NCBI GenBank assembly: GCA_021401465.1
Contig: JADDMT010000004.1
Span: 248,001 to 312,000 of the forward strand
DNA: 64,000 bases
Source of the DNA: Teratosphaeria epicoccoides
Lineage: Eukaryota; Ascomycota; Dothideomycetes; Mycosphaerellales; Teratosphaeriaceae
Direction of reading: 5' to 3'
In this document: positions 11,279-21,950 of the stretch, piece after piece
Layout of the letters: the number at the start of each line of letters is the position of its first letter
Numbering within the stretch: the stretch's first letter is position 1
Notes under the pieces: model-generated
What the model was told of the DNA's origin: nothing
The model's input: only the letters and a program-made list of their open reading frames with translations
Database searches by the model: none
Translations under genes and position numbers: made by a program

Positions 11279-11957
11279 TCACTGGTCCATTTTTTTGAGC
11301 TTCTGCCAGTTGTTGCTTGGTATTGAAAGGATCTCGATTTCGGCCATCGTACACCGCACGCTGTTGCTGTGCAGCAGGATCAGATGAATTGCGACCTCCC
11401 TCGCCAGATCGCCCATGCCTATCCCGTCGGCCTTCTGGATAGCAAAAGTATACTGTGTTTGGTAGCGTTTCCCTTCGAGCCAACAGCTAAGCGAAATCGT
11501 TGGGAGTGTTGGCGAACATAGGTGCATCTTTCTCCAGTTCCCATTCACATCGGCGACATGGCGCACTGTGAACGACCGTAGCAGGTCTTAACTCGATGGA
11601 AAGATGATGTCCAGAAAGGTGTCTTGAACAGATTCAAAGCACGAGTCCAGAGTCTTGAGCATAGATGTCTCAGTCGAGGTTGTGGAGTGCCCAGGAGTTG
11701 TGGCGTCGGCTCTATCTGGGATGAGTCTCCAATCGCCTACACGAATGGTTAGCAATGATGCTATGACGGGGATTTGATGACCGACATCCCCGACCTTCGG
11801 ACCTATAGGAAGATTCGACGGTTATTGGTGATGAAGAATGCAGAACAAACGTGCTTGCAGGCGGACTGAGCCCTTGATCAGAAGATGCCAGTCTTTGCAC
11901 ACACGCTGGTACACCTTCGTTGCCAGAATCAGGTCCGACTGCTTCAGCCATCTTCAT
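11279..11957 (-). pseudogene. Two-exon gene interrupted by one in-frame TAA
   Basis: Candidate exons on the minus strand are 11915-11957 (ATG at 11957) and 11279-11802. They are joined by a 112-nt intron with donor GTGTAC and a strong acceptor after a pyrimidine run (CTTCCTATAG). The second exon stays in one frame for 524 nt except for a TAA at 11588-11590. Upstream of it are KVGDVGHQIPVIASLLTIRV and FESVQDTFLDIIFPSS; downstream are DLLRSFTVRHVADVNGNW and GDLAREVAIHLILLHSNS. Total joined length is 567 nt, a multiple of three. CAA to TAA is the simplest explanation for the stop. The family is not recognised. It could instead encode an 85-residue protein ending at the TAA. Confidence 0.4.
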
Positions 11958-12308
11958 AGAGCTGGCCCAATGAATGGGAGCCGGCGAGTCTGCTTTGGAT
12001 TGTTGTCACGGACATGTTGTGGTTGTTTTGGTAACATGGTCGAGAATATTGTGAAAATGAGAAGCGTGAGTCTAATGCGCGCATTTGAATGAATGGGCTC
12101 ACTTTTGATCCTGCTAGCAACACCCACAACATATAGGTATTTACCCATTGGTCGTCAATTTCAGCAGATCCAGAACGCCATGCAAAACGAATTCTTCATG
12201 TTCCTCATCATACATCATGCAAAGCTCGATCGACGCTGCGCCCCTTGCGATTCATGTACCTATAATGAAGATTTCCCATCTGACCGCCCAGAGCTCTCAT
12301 TTAGGCCT
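11958..12308. other. Short intergenic region
   Basis: 351 bp between the interrupted gene and the 3' end of the next minus-strand gene. I see nothing recognisable. Confidence 0.4.
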
Positions 12309-12921
12309 TCATGCCCCTTGCCTGGCCTTCTCCGCGCAAATCAACGCGATGATCCTGCTAAGCTCTGCTGATTGTGCAGCATGTTCCTTGACGACTTTTT
12401 CATCCACGCCATCCATCTTGCTCAGCTCAGCACTGGACTTGAGCATCCGATTTTGCAAGTGCAGCATCTTTTGCAGTGTGTTATCCAGGAACGGCGCCGA
12501 GAATGCCACAGAGTCAGCGCTGCCGCCGTTCAGTCTCATCTCAAGTTTTCTTGGCTTCCGCTTCTCGTCTTCGACAGATGGCTCTGCCTCCTTGGCTTTG
12601 GGTCTAAGAAATGAAAATGGTCAGCTTACTAAACTTTGAGCCACGTCGTTAGTCTTACCTCTCCACGAATGTGATGCTCTCCGCCATCTCGGCAACTCTG
12701 TTGGCAATTCGGTTCGCCATTATGGCGTATGCACTGGTTGGATGGCCTTCGCCTCCTGCGACGGATGCTGCCTTGTTTGTTACAGGTTGTGCTTTCTTCG
12801 CCGCAGTGTGAGGAGTCTTGGACAGCTGATTGGGCGCTGGACGCTTGATATTCGCTGCTCGAGGCGCTGCTGCTCTCTTCGGGACGCCATTTACCTGGGC
12901 ACTCTGGACTTTCGTGGCCAT
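12309..12921 (-). CDS. Small hypothetical protein, 185 aa, two exons
   Basis: Exons on the minus strand are 12659-12921 and 12309-12603, with a 55-nt intron (GTAAGA...CTTAG) joined in phase 2. The N-terminal 55 residues are rich in Ala, Pro, Lys and Arg (KRAAAPRAANIKRP), so basic and probably disordered. The region after it, beginning SAYAIMANRIANRVAEMAE, is helical; the second exon ends with two amphipathic helices (LDNTLQKMLHLQNRMLKSS and KEHAAQSAELSRIIALICAE). No enzyme motif or membrane segment is visible. Function is unknown. The basic Ala/Pro-rich composition resembles the tails of the two genes to the right. Confidence 0.7.
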
Positions 12922-13428
12922 ATTCTTGATATCGGCAAGCGGCGATTTTGGCTTGCGTTCAATTACAGCTCCTCAGTCGCCGGGAAGAATAGTATAGGGA
13001 TTTTGATCAGAGGCAGTGTCACAGATACGCGAACGGTGCTGGATAGCATGTGCACACACTGATAGTTATCTTGCCGCCAAACTTGCAAAAGCGCTGGATG
13101 CTTGCGCGTCGAAGGGACGCCTCACCAGCGTCTCGAACGCTACGTCACATTTACCGTCTTGTGCAAGGGTCATGTCATGGGACAGCAATGCGGCGCGTGC
13201 GGCCGTCGGTGCGACATTGGACAGGGATTGTTGCGCCACTACGTCAGCTTGTGCTTCCAACGTGGCTGGTAGCAGGTTCATGAATCCGGGGAGATAGAGA
13301 CGCAAAGTTGAAGATTGACGGGTGAAGCAGAACTGGAACAAGGAAGCTAGAGCGCCAAACTAGAAGCTCTTGCTTGGGCAGTCAACAAGTGAAGCGTGAG
13401 CTGGTCGGCGGACCACGACGACAGTGTC
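12922..13428. other. Divergent intergenic region
   Basis: 507 bp shared as promoter by the small hypothetical gene and the acyltransferase gene. A 72-codon minus-strand frame (ATG at 13281) looks mildly coding but has no support beyond being open. Confidence 0.45.
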
Positions 13429-15477
13429 ATGGCAGCCAAGTCCGTGGCGCCGACCACACCGAGAAGCTTCAACGAGAAGGCTGGCCTGACGTTGACCAAG
13501 GCCGGTGTCAACAATCCAAAGTCCATCCAACATGGGCCAATGGGACAAGCAGAACGAGCTTTCTCAGCTGCGTCGACGTTCTTATCTGGCGTCCTAGCAA
13601 TATCGGCATCACAATTCATAGGCGCGCCTCTCAAGCTGGTGGACCCCAAATTCTACGATGCGTACATGTCATGGACGAAAGAATCCTTTGCCGTTCTAAT
13701 GACCACGATCATCCAGTGGTGGGCGCCGACTGTCGTCAAAGTGAGCGGCGACGAGAGTATGAAGGGTCAGTTGTACCAGATGGACGATGGGACTCTGAAG
13801 TGCAATTTTCCGCATCGGCTCATACTGATGGCAAATCATCAACTCTACACGGACTGGCTCTATCTTTGGTGGATAGCATACACCAACAAAATGCATGGTC
13901 GCATCTACATCATCCTGAAAGAAAGTCTCAAGAATCTGCCGATCGTGGGATGGGGAGCTCAATTCTACAACTTCATCTTCCTCAGTAGAAAATGGGAAAC
14001 GGATCGCTGGAGATTCAGACGAGCTTTCAGCCACTTACAGAATCCTCAGGACCCCATGTGGCTTCTCATCTTTCCTGAAGGCACCAACTTGAGCAGCGTG
14101 ACAAGAGAAAAGTCAGCGGCTTGGTCAAAGAAGACTGGCATACCGGATATGAAGAACCAGCTTCTACCCAGGACGACCGGACTGCAGTTCTGTCTGCAAG
14201 AGCTCAAGAAGACCACCAATTGGTTATACGATTGTACCATCGCGTACGAAGGCGTGCCTAAGGGCCAGTATGGACAGGACGTCTTCACTTTGAAGTCCTC
14301 ATTCTTCGAAGGCAGGCCGCCCAAATCCGTCAACATGTACTGGCGACGATACAAGATCGCTGACATCCCCTGCGACAATAACGAAGCATTTGGAAGATGG
14401 CTCACCAATCGATGGCGTGAGAAAGACTACATACTGGAGTATTACCACAAGTTCAGCCGCTTTCCGGCTGACGACGCGATCAAAGCCCTTGCTGCTTCCG
14501 AGGGCAAAAGAGAGCCGAATCATGCCAAATCAATAACAACAGAGGTCAAAGGCGGCGGATGGGATGAATTTCTGAGCATTTTCGGCCCAATCACTACAGC
14601 TGCAGGAGCACTCAGCTGTGTTGACCTGACTGAGCCAATAGATTTTGATGCTCTGCTGACGAAGGTCGTAGCGCAACAGCAAATGAATCTACTTGACAAC
14701 GGCGAAGCACCGGTGGGTGCGACTAGTCAGGAAGCGGTCACGAAGGCGCTCAGAGCCGCACAAGCAAGGGCTGCTCTCCCGAGGCCTGTCATAGATCAAC
14801 TGATCAAGGAGGCACCTACAACACAACAGGCCATGCAGCAAGCATTGCTCAAGGCTGGCCAAAAGGCTGGCAATCTCGAGATTGCAAAGAAGGCGGCACA
14901 AGCGCCAACCTCGAAAGCGCAGGTCTCAGCTAAAACCAAGCAGAATGCTGTGAAAGTCGCGCAGCAAGCGCAGCAGAGTATTGCGAAACGTGCGCACCCC
15001 AGTAAAGCTTCCAGCTTATCGTCAATCCCGGTCGGAGGGGAGGCGTCAAACAGTCGGAGAAAGGCGACTAGCCAGTCGAAGGTGAGCCCAGCGGCTGCAG
15101 TGCAAAGAGCCATGCCGTTAGCGAACCTGGAGACAACTATCACGAGACCGATATCAACGCTTGCGGTCCAAACGGCTGCTGCAAAAGTGCATAAGGTGGC
15201 GGCTCGGCGAGCAAGACATAGTGGCGCGGCGCTCCCGGGTCAGCAATCGGCAGCTAAGGCGCAGACAAAGTCGCCTGCTTCTTTGGTCAATGGACCTAAG
15301 CCGCAACACACTGCTGTGGCGAGGAAGGCGGCGAGCACAACAGACGTCGGTAAGAATGTCAAGTTCAGCAAGCCTGTTCCTTTGACGGCTGCGAATCTTC
15401 AAGCTGCGAATAGCAAGAAGAGTTCTGGGTCCAGGCCAATTGGGACGCAGAAGTATATTGACGGGAAGAGGGTATGA
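13429..15477 (+). CDS. Lysophospholipid/1-acylglycerol-3-phosphate acyltransferase-like protein, 682 aa
   Basis: Intronless; the first ATG of the frame is at 13429. An acyltransferase domain of the PlsC type is clear: block I NHQLYTDW at 136-143 (His and Asp catalytic), block II around RFRRAF at about 194-199, and block III FPEGTN at 215-220. A C-terminal acyltransferase extension reaches about residue 360 (TNRWREKDYILEYYHKF). This layout matches the fungal Cst26/LCLAT1-type branch, which acylates lysophosphatidylinositol or lysophosphatidate at the ER; the substrate is inference. Family members are usually near 400 aa. Here about 280 extra residues follow, dominated by Ala, Lys, Gln and Ser with repeated KAAQ/QKA-type words, presumably disordered or weakly helical. 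The next gene downstream is also Ala/Pro-rich. Confidence 0.88.
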   Translation: MAAKSVAPTTPRSFNEKAGLTLTKAGVNNPKSIQHGPMGQAERAFSAASTFLSGVLAISASQFIGAPLKLVDPKFYDAYMSWTKESFAVLMTTIIQWWAPTVVKVSGDESMKGQLYQMDDGTLKCNFPHRLILMANHQLYTDWLYLWWIAYTNKMHGRIYIILKESLKNLPIVGWGAQFYNFIFLSRKWETDRWRFRRAFSHLQNPQDPMWLLIFPEGTNLSSVTREKSAAWSKKTGIPDMKNQLLPRTTGLQFCLQELKKTTNWLYDCTIAYEGVPKGQYGQDVFTLKSSFFEGRPPKSVNMYWRRYKIADIPCDNNEAFGRWLTNRWREKDYILEYYHKFSRFPADDAIKALAASEGKREPNHAKSITTEVKGGGWDEFLSIFGPITTAAGALSCVDLTEPIDFDALLTKVVAQQQMNLLDNGEAPVGATSQEAVTKALRAAQARAALPRPVIDQLIKEAPTTQQAMQQALLKAGQKAGNLEIAKKAAQAPTSKAQVSAKTKQNAVKVAQQAQQSIAKRAHPSKASSLSSIPVGGEASNSRRKATSQSKVSPAAAVQRAMPLANLETTITRPISTLAVQTAAAKVHKVAARRARHSGAALPGQQSAAKAQTKSPASLVNGPKPQHTAVARKAASTTDVGKNVKFSKPVPLTAANLQAANSKKSSGSRPIGTQKYIDGKRV

Positions 15478-16015
15478 CGGGACGAACTTCTAGTGAGCAC
15501 GTGACTCAATTCATTTACTTCTGCGCTGAAGCGTTTGATGATAACCACAAGGCACACACCTGTACTACTACTGAGATAGCATTTAAGGCTTTGCCAGGTC
15601 ATGACAGGCGTTGCGCACGAATGCACCACGGAGAAGGCTGGACCAGTGCTACACAGATACAGCCACAACTTAACCTCACCTCCCGAATCAGACCCTCGCA
15701 CACACGCGTCCCCCTGCATCCATGTCGCGTGGCACAACGCCACACATAACGTCATATCCACGCGCTCGCGAGCCGTCCTTCCGGAATCCTTTCGACGATC
15801 AGACACGCAGAGGGACTAGTCGATCAGTCACACGGGTAGACACACGCACGTCAAACTCCGTTCATTTCCAAGGTATCCCGCAAAGCCAAACCTGAAGCTC
15901 TCGACGCTAGTGGTTCTCTCCAGAGAGTTCTGTCCTGTCAAAATAGCTATAACATTCGCTGTGCTGCTACCCCCTCAATTAAACGGTCAAGCTGGATTCC
16001 ATATTAGACTACGGA
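15478..16015. other. Intergenic region
   Basis: 538 bp between two genes on the same strand. It includes TGACGTCA-like and CACGTG-like words (for example GAGCACGTGACTC near 15493), but their role cannot be judged here. Confidence 0.4.
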
Positions 16016-16776
16016 ATGTCATTCGTCGTCGACTGGGCGAAAGAAAAAGCCGCCGGGTACCTGAAAACAGGTATCCAGGCTGGCGGCACTTTGGCTGGCA
16101 ACGCGGTAGGTGGAGTAGGAAGCACAATTGAGAGCGGGGGCAGAGCTTTCGGAGAAGGTAGTAAGTTTTGCTCTTGGCTCTTTTGTCGTCCGTCGGAACC
16201 AGCGCTCGGCGCCAGGAGACTTCCTTCACAAGCGAGGACTGTGCTGATGCAGACACGACAGCCGTGGCGGGAGGCATCAAAGGCGTAGGCGGCTCCATCA
16301 ACGACTACGCCAACGGCGTCCGCAATGCTTTTGCCGCCGACGGACCTGTCAAAGCGCAGCGACAGGCCGCAGCGCCGAGAAAGACAGCAGTCGCTGCGGG
16401 ACTGAAGCCTTTGCCAGCAGCGGATGTAGCGAAGAGATCACTCCCATCGACAGGCACGCCCAAAGCCCTTCCGGCTCCCACGGCAGCGAGTCGCGCGGCT
16501 CCGAAGCCTGCGGCGCAAGCCTCCAAGGCGCCGGGGAGTGCGGTTTCGAAAGCTTCGGGTCCGGCGGCTTTGAGGGCGGGTTCTGCTGCGACAAAGACGC
16601 TGCCGCCGGGGATGGTGAGGATCTCTCCTGCGTCGAGGCCGGGAGGGAAGACGGTGGGCTCGGCGAGTCCGCCGAAAGCGCCTCCTTCGGCGGGTGGGGA
16701 AATGAAGTCTGCGGTGGCCAGGGGGAAGGTGAGGATCTCGCCGGAGATTAGGCCGAGGCCGGGGATTAAGGCGTAG
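16016..16776 (+). CDS. Ala/Pro-rich hypothetical protein, 222 aa
   Basis: Exons 16016-16160 and 16253-16776, with a 92-nt intron (GTAAGT...GATGCAG) that joins GEG to NTTAVAGGIKGVGGS in frame. The N-terminal 85 residues alternate Gly/Ala-rich helices (TLAGNAVGGVGSTIESGG, AVAGGIKGVGGSINDYANG), a pattern seen in small fungal proteins of unknown role that may bind membranes or oligomerise. Residues 90-222 are low-complexity Ala/Pro/Lys/Ser with two related copies of a VRISP motif (MVRISPASRPG and KVRISPEIRPRPG), the last near the C-terminus. No signal peptide is present. Function is unknown. Exon joining is supported by phase and by continuity of the Gly-rich pattern. Confidence 0.72.
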
Positions 16777-16970
16777 TTGAGGTTAGCAATGGCGGTGGGC
16801 ATGATGGATCTTTGAATTGATGTATTGTTCTGTTGCAGGCGGTTTGAAGGTATGTAGGAGTGGGCTGTCGTGTACGTGTAAGAGCTGCTGGGCGGACGTA
16901 AATTGTGTAGGAGCAGGAAACATGCCGGTCTAGAACTTGATGGAAAAATGAAGCAAAGATCGACCTGCTT

Positions 16971-19101
16971 TCAAGCCGCTTCACACGTATCCCCGCTGAC
17001 ATTCAAAAATCCACCTTCAGGCCGCCCGTTGATCACTCCGCTGGGCTGCCACATCCCTCCCCACCAATTCTCACCACTCCACTGCCCACCCCAGCCACTT
17101 GGTGCAGCAGCTGAAGCATCACTTCGCGCAGCCGCGGCATCGTACAGCGCCTGTATGTCTGCCCGCCACTGCGCAACATCCGGCCTCAAGATCCGTCGGT
17201 CATACGTCAGTAGTCCGTTGACTTCGCCCTCGACGTCGGTCGTCTGCGTCCAGACGCCTCCAGAGCAAGCATACCGCGCGATCTGTTCTCGGAGGTCGTC
17301 GAGGAGGCGATGGCCGCGGTAATTCCAGGCGTCGAGACCGATGTCGAGTTCGTAGGTCTGGTTGATAGTGTCGAGGGCGGCTTGGATAGGCCAGAGACTA
17401 GAGGGTCTTTGTCAGTCTGTATTTTATGGGAGCAGGATGGATCATGGGATGAGGAGACAGTGTTACGTACTGGTCAATGCTCACATTATTACCAATGCCG
17501 CCAAATTCGCCTTGAAAGCCGATCCTGCTTGGGTCGTACGGACTGCTATCAATGGAATTAAACGGCGATCCACATTGCGGATTGGCGTAGTGATGGTTAT
17601 CGCTGAAGTCGCCAGCACCGTGATCATACCATCCGGTCGTCGAGTCGATCAGCCTGGTAGGATCGAGCTGACGGACCAGATCAGTCAATGCGAATTCAGG
17701 ATAGTACGTTGTGATCTGGCCCCAGCCCTCATTATAGATAACCCACGCCACGATACTGGGGAAATTACGTTGTTGCACTACGAGCACCTCTAGCTGCCTC
17801 TGGAATTCTGCTTGCTGCTCCGCGTCAGGTAGAATCGTCTCACGCGAGCAGTTGGAGAGCGTTCGCGTTTGCGATGGGCGCAAAGAAGGCATGTCTTGTA
17901 TTACCATGATTCCCAGCTCATCGCACGCCTGGTAGTACAATGCTGTCTCGACCTTGATATGCTTCCGCACGGCATTGAAGCCTAGATTCTTCAAACTCTG
18001 AACATCATATATTGCAGCTTCAAGCGTGGGCGGAGTATAGATGCCATCGGGCCAGTATCCTTGATCCAAGGTACCAAAAATGAATTCGAATTTCCCGTTC
18101 AGCAGAGGTCTTTCCACTCCGTTGACTGTGCGTTTGCAGATGGTGCGAAAGCCTGTGTAGCTCTTCACGACGTCCGAGCCAAGAGTCACTTGGACGTCGT
18201 ACAAAGTTGGACTATCTGCACTCCACAGCTTCACCCCAGGAACCGAGAAAGAGATCGCACTCCCGGCGAACCCGCTCATCGTCGCGATGGTCTTGTTGGT
18301 ATCGCGCTCAATCACGCTTATACTGAGCGCACTCGCGTTACCATCAGCCGCGCCAGTGACTGTAGCATTCAAGACTCCATCCATCCCGCCTGAGAGTTGA
18401 AGGTCCGAAATGTACTTCGCCGGCGCACTCTCGATCCAGACAGACTGCCAGATGCCACTGCAAGGCGTGTAAAAAATGTGACTCGGCTTCAGCACCTGCT
18501 TGCCAATAGGAATGACATAAGGGTCCGAGTCCGTGGGATCGTGTACAAAGACCAAGAGCTCATTCGTGCCATTTCCGCTGAGATAACTTGTCACGTCGAC
18601 CGTGAACGCGAAGTACCCTCCGCGATGAAAGCTTGCGTTCCTCCCATTGACGAAGATTGTGGCCTCGTAGTCGATTGCGCCGAAGTTGAGCAGGACTCTG
18701 TTGCCCACAGGCCAAGATGACGGGACTGAGAATTGTGTTGCGAACCAAGAGTAGAGATTGTTGGTGCTCATGATGCCGCTTAAACCACTTTCGAGGCAAG
18801 ACGGGATCAGCACCTCACTCGCGAGGTTCTGATTGAATGGCGGATTGTACACGGCGTCCAGGGACGAAGCATTCTGGTAAGTCCAGATCCCGTTGAGACT
18901 TTGCCATTGTTCTCGTTGGAGCTGCGGCCGCGGATACTGAGGCCAAGGGTTCTTACCAACTTGGTATGTCCATTTCGTCGTCAGCGGTGGAGTCTGGACG
19001 GCATATGGAGTGATAGGAGCGTCATTAAATCGCCTGGGCGTCTCGACAGCTGCAACAACTGCTGTACGTATCGCAGCTGCAAATATGATGGAGGCAATCA
19101 T
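16971..19101 (-). CDS. Secreted glycoside hydrolase family 2 protein (beta-galactosidase-like), 685 aa
   Basis: Exons on the minus strand are 17471-19101 and 16971-17397; a 73-nt intron (GTACGT...CTAG) joins SID-H to LWPIQA. The first ATG gives a hydrophobic signal-like start (MIASIIFAAAIRTAVVAA). GH2 layout: an N-terminal sugar-binding jelly roll at about 60-220 (LNGIWTYQNA, NFGAIDYEATIFVNG, CSGIWQSVWIE), an Ig-like domain at about 230-320, then a TIM barrel with SLKNLGFNAVRKHIKVE. The acid/base Glu is in YNEGWG (about residue 456), and the likely nucleophile Glu is in GFQGEFGG (about 531). Family members act as exo-beta-galactosidase, glucuronidase or mannosidase; the exact specificity is not decided here. 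Predicted role: extracellular glycan breakdown. Confidence 0.92.
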
Positions 19102-19874
19102 AGCGGGCGACAGCGATTGTGATGATGACACCTAGTGGTATTTCTCGTACAGAGCAGCCGCAGGTTTTATGCCGCGCAACAGCTCAGAACAAGGTCCCCA
19201 CTCACATGAACCTTGCCTTACCATGCGTGCGGTGCATGTCATGCAATGCAGGCCGCACATGGTCTTGGCAGCGATTCCGAGCAACCTCAGCCGTATTAGT
19301 TTACCTCGCGAGAGACTCAAAATTTCCCTGCGGTGTATGTGTATGCAGGAGTACTTGCGGATCGAGAAATTTATACCGGGGTAGAAATCGTGTCTCAGAT
19401 CAATCGTGAGCTTGAACGAGATGCACTTTCTTGGAGCTCTTGGCATCCAGGAACAGCCTGATGAGGAAAACTTAGCAAATACCCCTCATTGGCCCGTATT
19501 GCTGGGATTGATGATTTGCTGTAGGATGTGCTCAGTGCTGTGGGCCACACGAAAATGCGCCGTGATCACAGCGTGGGATGGAGTAAATTGCAGGACATGG
19601 AAAGAGCCACGTACTCGGGCGCACCTACCACATTACGAATTGACAACATGCTTATGGCAGCTGTCAAGAGCGCCTGCGTCCTGAAAGGCCGGCGCAACGC
19701 TTTCTGCAAGTGAGCATCCGAATGTGCGCATCGCGAAGGGCAGTGTGAGGATCAAAGTCGAATATCGGCTTTCCGTACGCCCTTTTCGCCTTTGGACGAA
19801 AGTTGATAGCGCCAAAGTCGCAACGCCTTCGCTGAGACTGGCACGATCATAGCCTCGGTTGCACAGTATTTCCC
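19102..19874. other. Intergenic region
   Basis: 773 bp holding the GH2 promoter and the 3' end of DIM1. I see no further gene or repeat. Confidence 0.5.
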
Positions 19875-21041
19875 TCAGCTGAAATGTATGCCCTCCTGGT
19901 TGAAGGCATACAAGAGCTTCAGAAAGTCACCCTCATCACACAGCCTGGCTCTCCTGTCCGCGAACTCTGTGTCCACTTCGAGCACCTTCTTGACCTTCGC
20001 CCTGACGAGCTCCGAGACCTTGCCCTTTTTTTTTCGATTCGGATTGTCTGCGAGCTTCTTGGCCTTTTTATCCACCTCTTCTTTGAAAAAATCCGGCAGA
20101 TATTCATCCTCGTCCACGTGCATGCCAATTGCAAGATCCTCGTCGTCCGCACCAAGATCCATGTCTATATCATCCGCCGCACTCTCCATAGGCCCATCAT
20201 TCAAAGGTACTTCATTCTGCGCGCAGAACGTTCTGTAATTTGACTCCAGCATATCCATGACCGAGCTTGTGCCCAGGAAGGCACTCCTCAACACTCGGTT
20301 CTTCCTCACGAACACGACACGCAACAGCCCATCCCATTCCTCATAGCTGATCTGCGGCCTGGGATTCTTTGGCGAGATCCTCACCACGTTGCTCTCGACC
20401 TGCGGCGGCGGATTGAAGTTGTTCTTCCCGACTTTCATCACGTGGTCCACTTTCGCCCACATCTGGCAGTTCACGCTCAACCTCGAGTACAGCTTATCTC
20501 CAGGCTTTGCGAATAAGCGCATAGCGAATTCTCGCTGGAACATGAGAACGCAGCTCCGGGGGCTTGGTGACGTGGCCAGCAGTTTGAACGTCAACGGCGA
20601 GGAGATTTGATATGGAGTGTTACTGATGCACACGTCGAAATATGGCAGTTTCTCCATTTTGATCACGTCGCCCAGCACTAGTTCCAGCCTCTTGCCCGCG
20701 GGTGTGCCTTGAAACCTCTTGGTGACTTCTGCAGCCATGCGTGGATCGTACTCGACTGCGATCACTTTCTTCGCTTTCTCGAGTATCCGCGTGGTCAAGT
20801 TTCCAGTACCAGGTCCGACTTCTAGCACAATGTCTGACTGTTTTAGATCCGCCTTATCTACAATGGCCTGCGCGACACCCGGGTTCTTCAGAATATGCTG
20901 TCCGACATCCGTGTTCATCTTGAAGATGTTGTGGGCGGCTGCCGACTTTGTGGCGGACTTCTGCTTGCGCGCGGCGGCGCCAGCGTACGGGTCAGACTTG
21001 GCAATGCCGCCATGACCCGATTTGCGTGCGAGCTTCGCCAT
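19875..21041 (-). CDS. DIM1: 18S rRNA dimethyladenosine transferase (Dim1), 388 aa
   Basis: Nucleolar/cytoplasmic enzyme that dimethylates two adjacent adenines near the 3' end of 18S rRNA and is needed for pre-rRNA processing. Single exon, ATG at 21041. Visible landmarks: a basic N-terminus, then [12 protein letters not shown] (about 43-54), SAM motif [12 protein letters not shown] (about 73-83), motif [12 protein letters not shown], the catalytic NTPY (about 139-142) with FQREFAMRL, and the KsgA/Dim1 C-terminal domain (about 210-388). An acidic insertion ([17 protein letters not shown]) lies before a Lys-rich stretch; the protein ends NQEGIHFS. Length is normal for ascomycete Dim1. A long CA tract on the mRNA sense strand abuts the start codon. 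Confidence 0.97.
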   Translation of the reverse strand: MAKLARKSGHGGIAKSDPYAGAAARKQKSATKSAAAHNIFKMNTDVGQHILKNPGVAQAIVDKADLKQSDIVLEVGPGTGNLTTRILEKAKKVIAVEYDPRMAAEVTKRFQGTPAGKRLELVLGDVIKMEKLPYFDVCISNTPYQISSPLTFKLLATSPSPRSCVLMFQREFAMRLFAKPGDKLYSRLSVNCQMWAKVDHVMKVGKNNFNPPPQVESNVVRISPKNPRPQISYEEWDGLLRVVFVRKNRVLRSAFLGTSSVMDMLESNYRTFCAQNEVPLNDGPMESAADDIDMDLGADDEDLAIGMHVDEDEYLPDFFKEEVDKKAKKLADNPNRKKKGKVSELVRAKVKKVLEVDTEFADRRARLCDEGDFLKLLYAFNQEGIHFS

Positions 21042-21042
21042 T

Positions 21043-21077
<35 letters not shown>

Positions 21078-21120
21078 TGTGGGTGTGTGGGTGTGTGGGT
21101 GTGTGTGTGTGCGAGTGTGA
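21042..21120. repeat. (GT/CA)n microsatellite directly upstream of DIM1 start
   Basis: About 79 bp of GT dinucleotides on the plus strand, interrupted by GGG at regular intervals in the right half. On the DIM1 mRNA sense strand this is a CA-rich tract ending one or two bases before the ATG, so it is presumably the 5' UTR or core promoter. Confidence 0.9.
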
Positions 21121-21950
21121 GATTGTTAGATTGTGATTGCGATTCTCTATCTGTGATGGCTGTCTTGCGCCAGGAAATTCCATCTCGCAAGTTCCTTATC
21201 GCGCTTATCGCGAAGCTAGGCCCAAAACGAGCCGAGATCCAAACGTTGTCCAGTCGCGCTTGCCTCCTTCGACCTATAGTAAAACGTTACTTCCAATGCA
21301 TCGACATTATTACATGCAGCGATGCTGTCCACCATCGGAGCTGCCCCATCGAAGACGGCAAAAAGCTGTTCACGGGCCCATGGCTGCCACGTTGTACTCG
21401 ACGTGGAAAATGCCGCTTGCAATGCTCAATTTGGGACATACATACGTGTGTTATCAGACTGGACTCGAGCCATGCGTTGCGAGAAGGGAAAGCAGAAGAC
21501 TCACGTGTTTTGACAGATGGACCGACTCCGCCGACGCCTTCCTCCCGCCATCGATTGCATGATCCTCGACGCCAACCTGAAGAGTCCGAGGCTGCTTCAC
21601 CGCATGCATGTGCTCATGGTCCGTGCTTGCAGCAGAGCCATCATCGCACTTGACCTTCCAGTAGTCAAATCTTCCCTTGCTGGGTCGGTAAAGCGGACAG
21701 GCAAATCGGCCTCAATTGGCTCCTGCGCTCTGATCATGTTCAGCATACGGCAGGCACCACGAAAGAAGACTTCAGTTTGCGTGCAACGTTCAAGGTTGTC
21801 AACACATCACACACGTCGTCATCAGTCGCCAGCCTTTCAGGAGCATACTAACCGCATATTGCTCAGGTTTGACTGCTTGATAAAATCTTCTGACATCCGT
21901 CAAACAGAGCTTCCTCCTTATCGGAGCTTCATAAGCAAACACTGCCAACA
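21121..21950. other. Divergent intergenic region, DIM1 / MYND gene
   Basis: About 830 bp between the microsatellite and the MYND gene. Open frames here have no family resemblance. I see nothing else. Confidence 0.45.

Noticed and set aside
13066..13281. 72-codon minus-strand frame between two divergent genes
   Set aside because: Somewhat protein-like, but no homology, splice support or conserved start could be argued.
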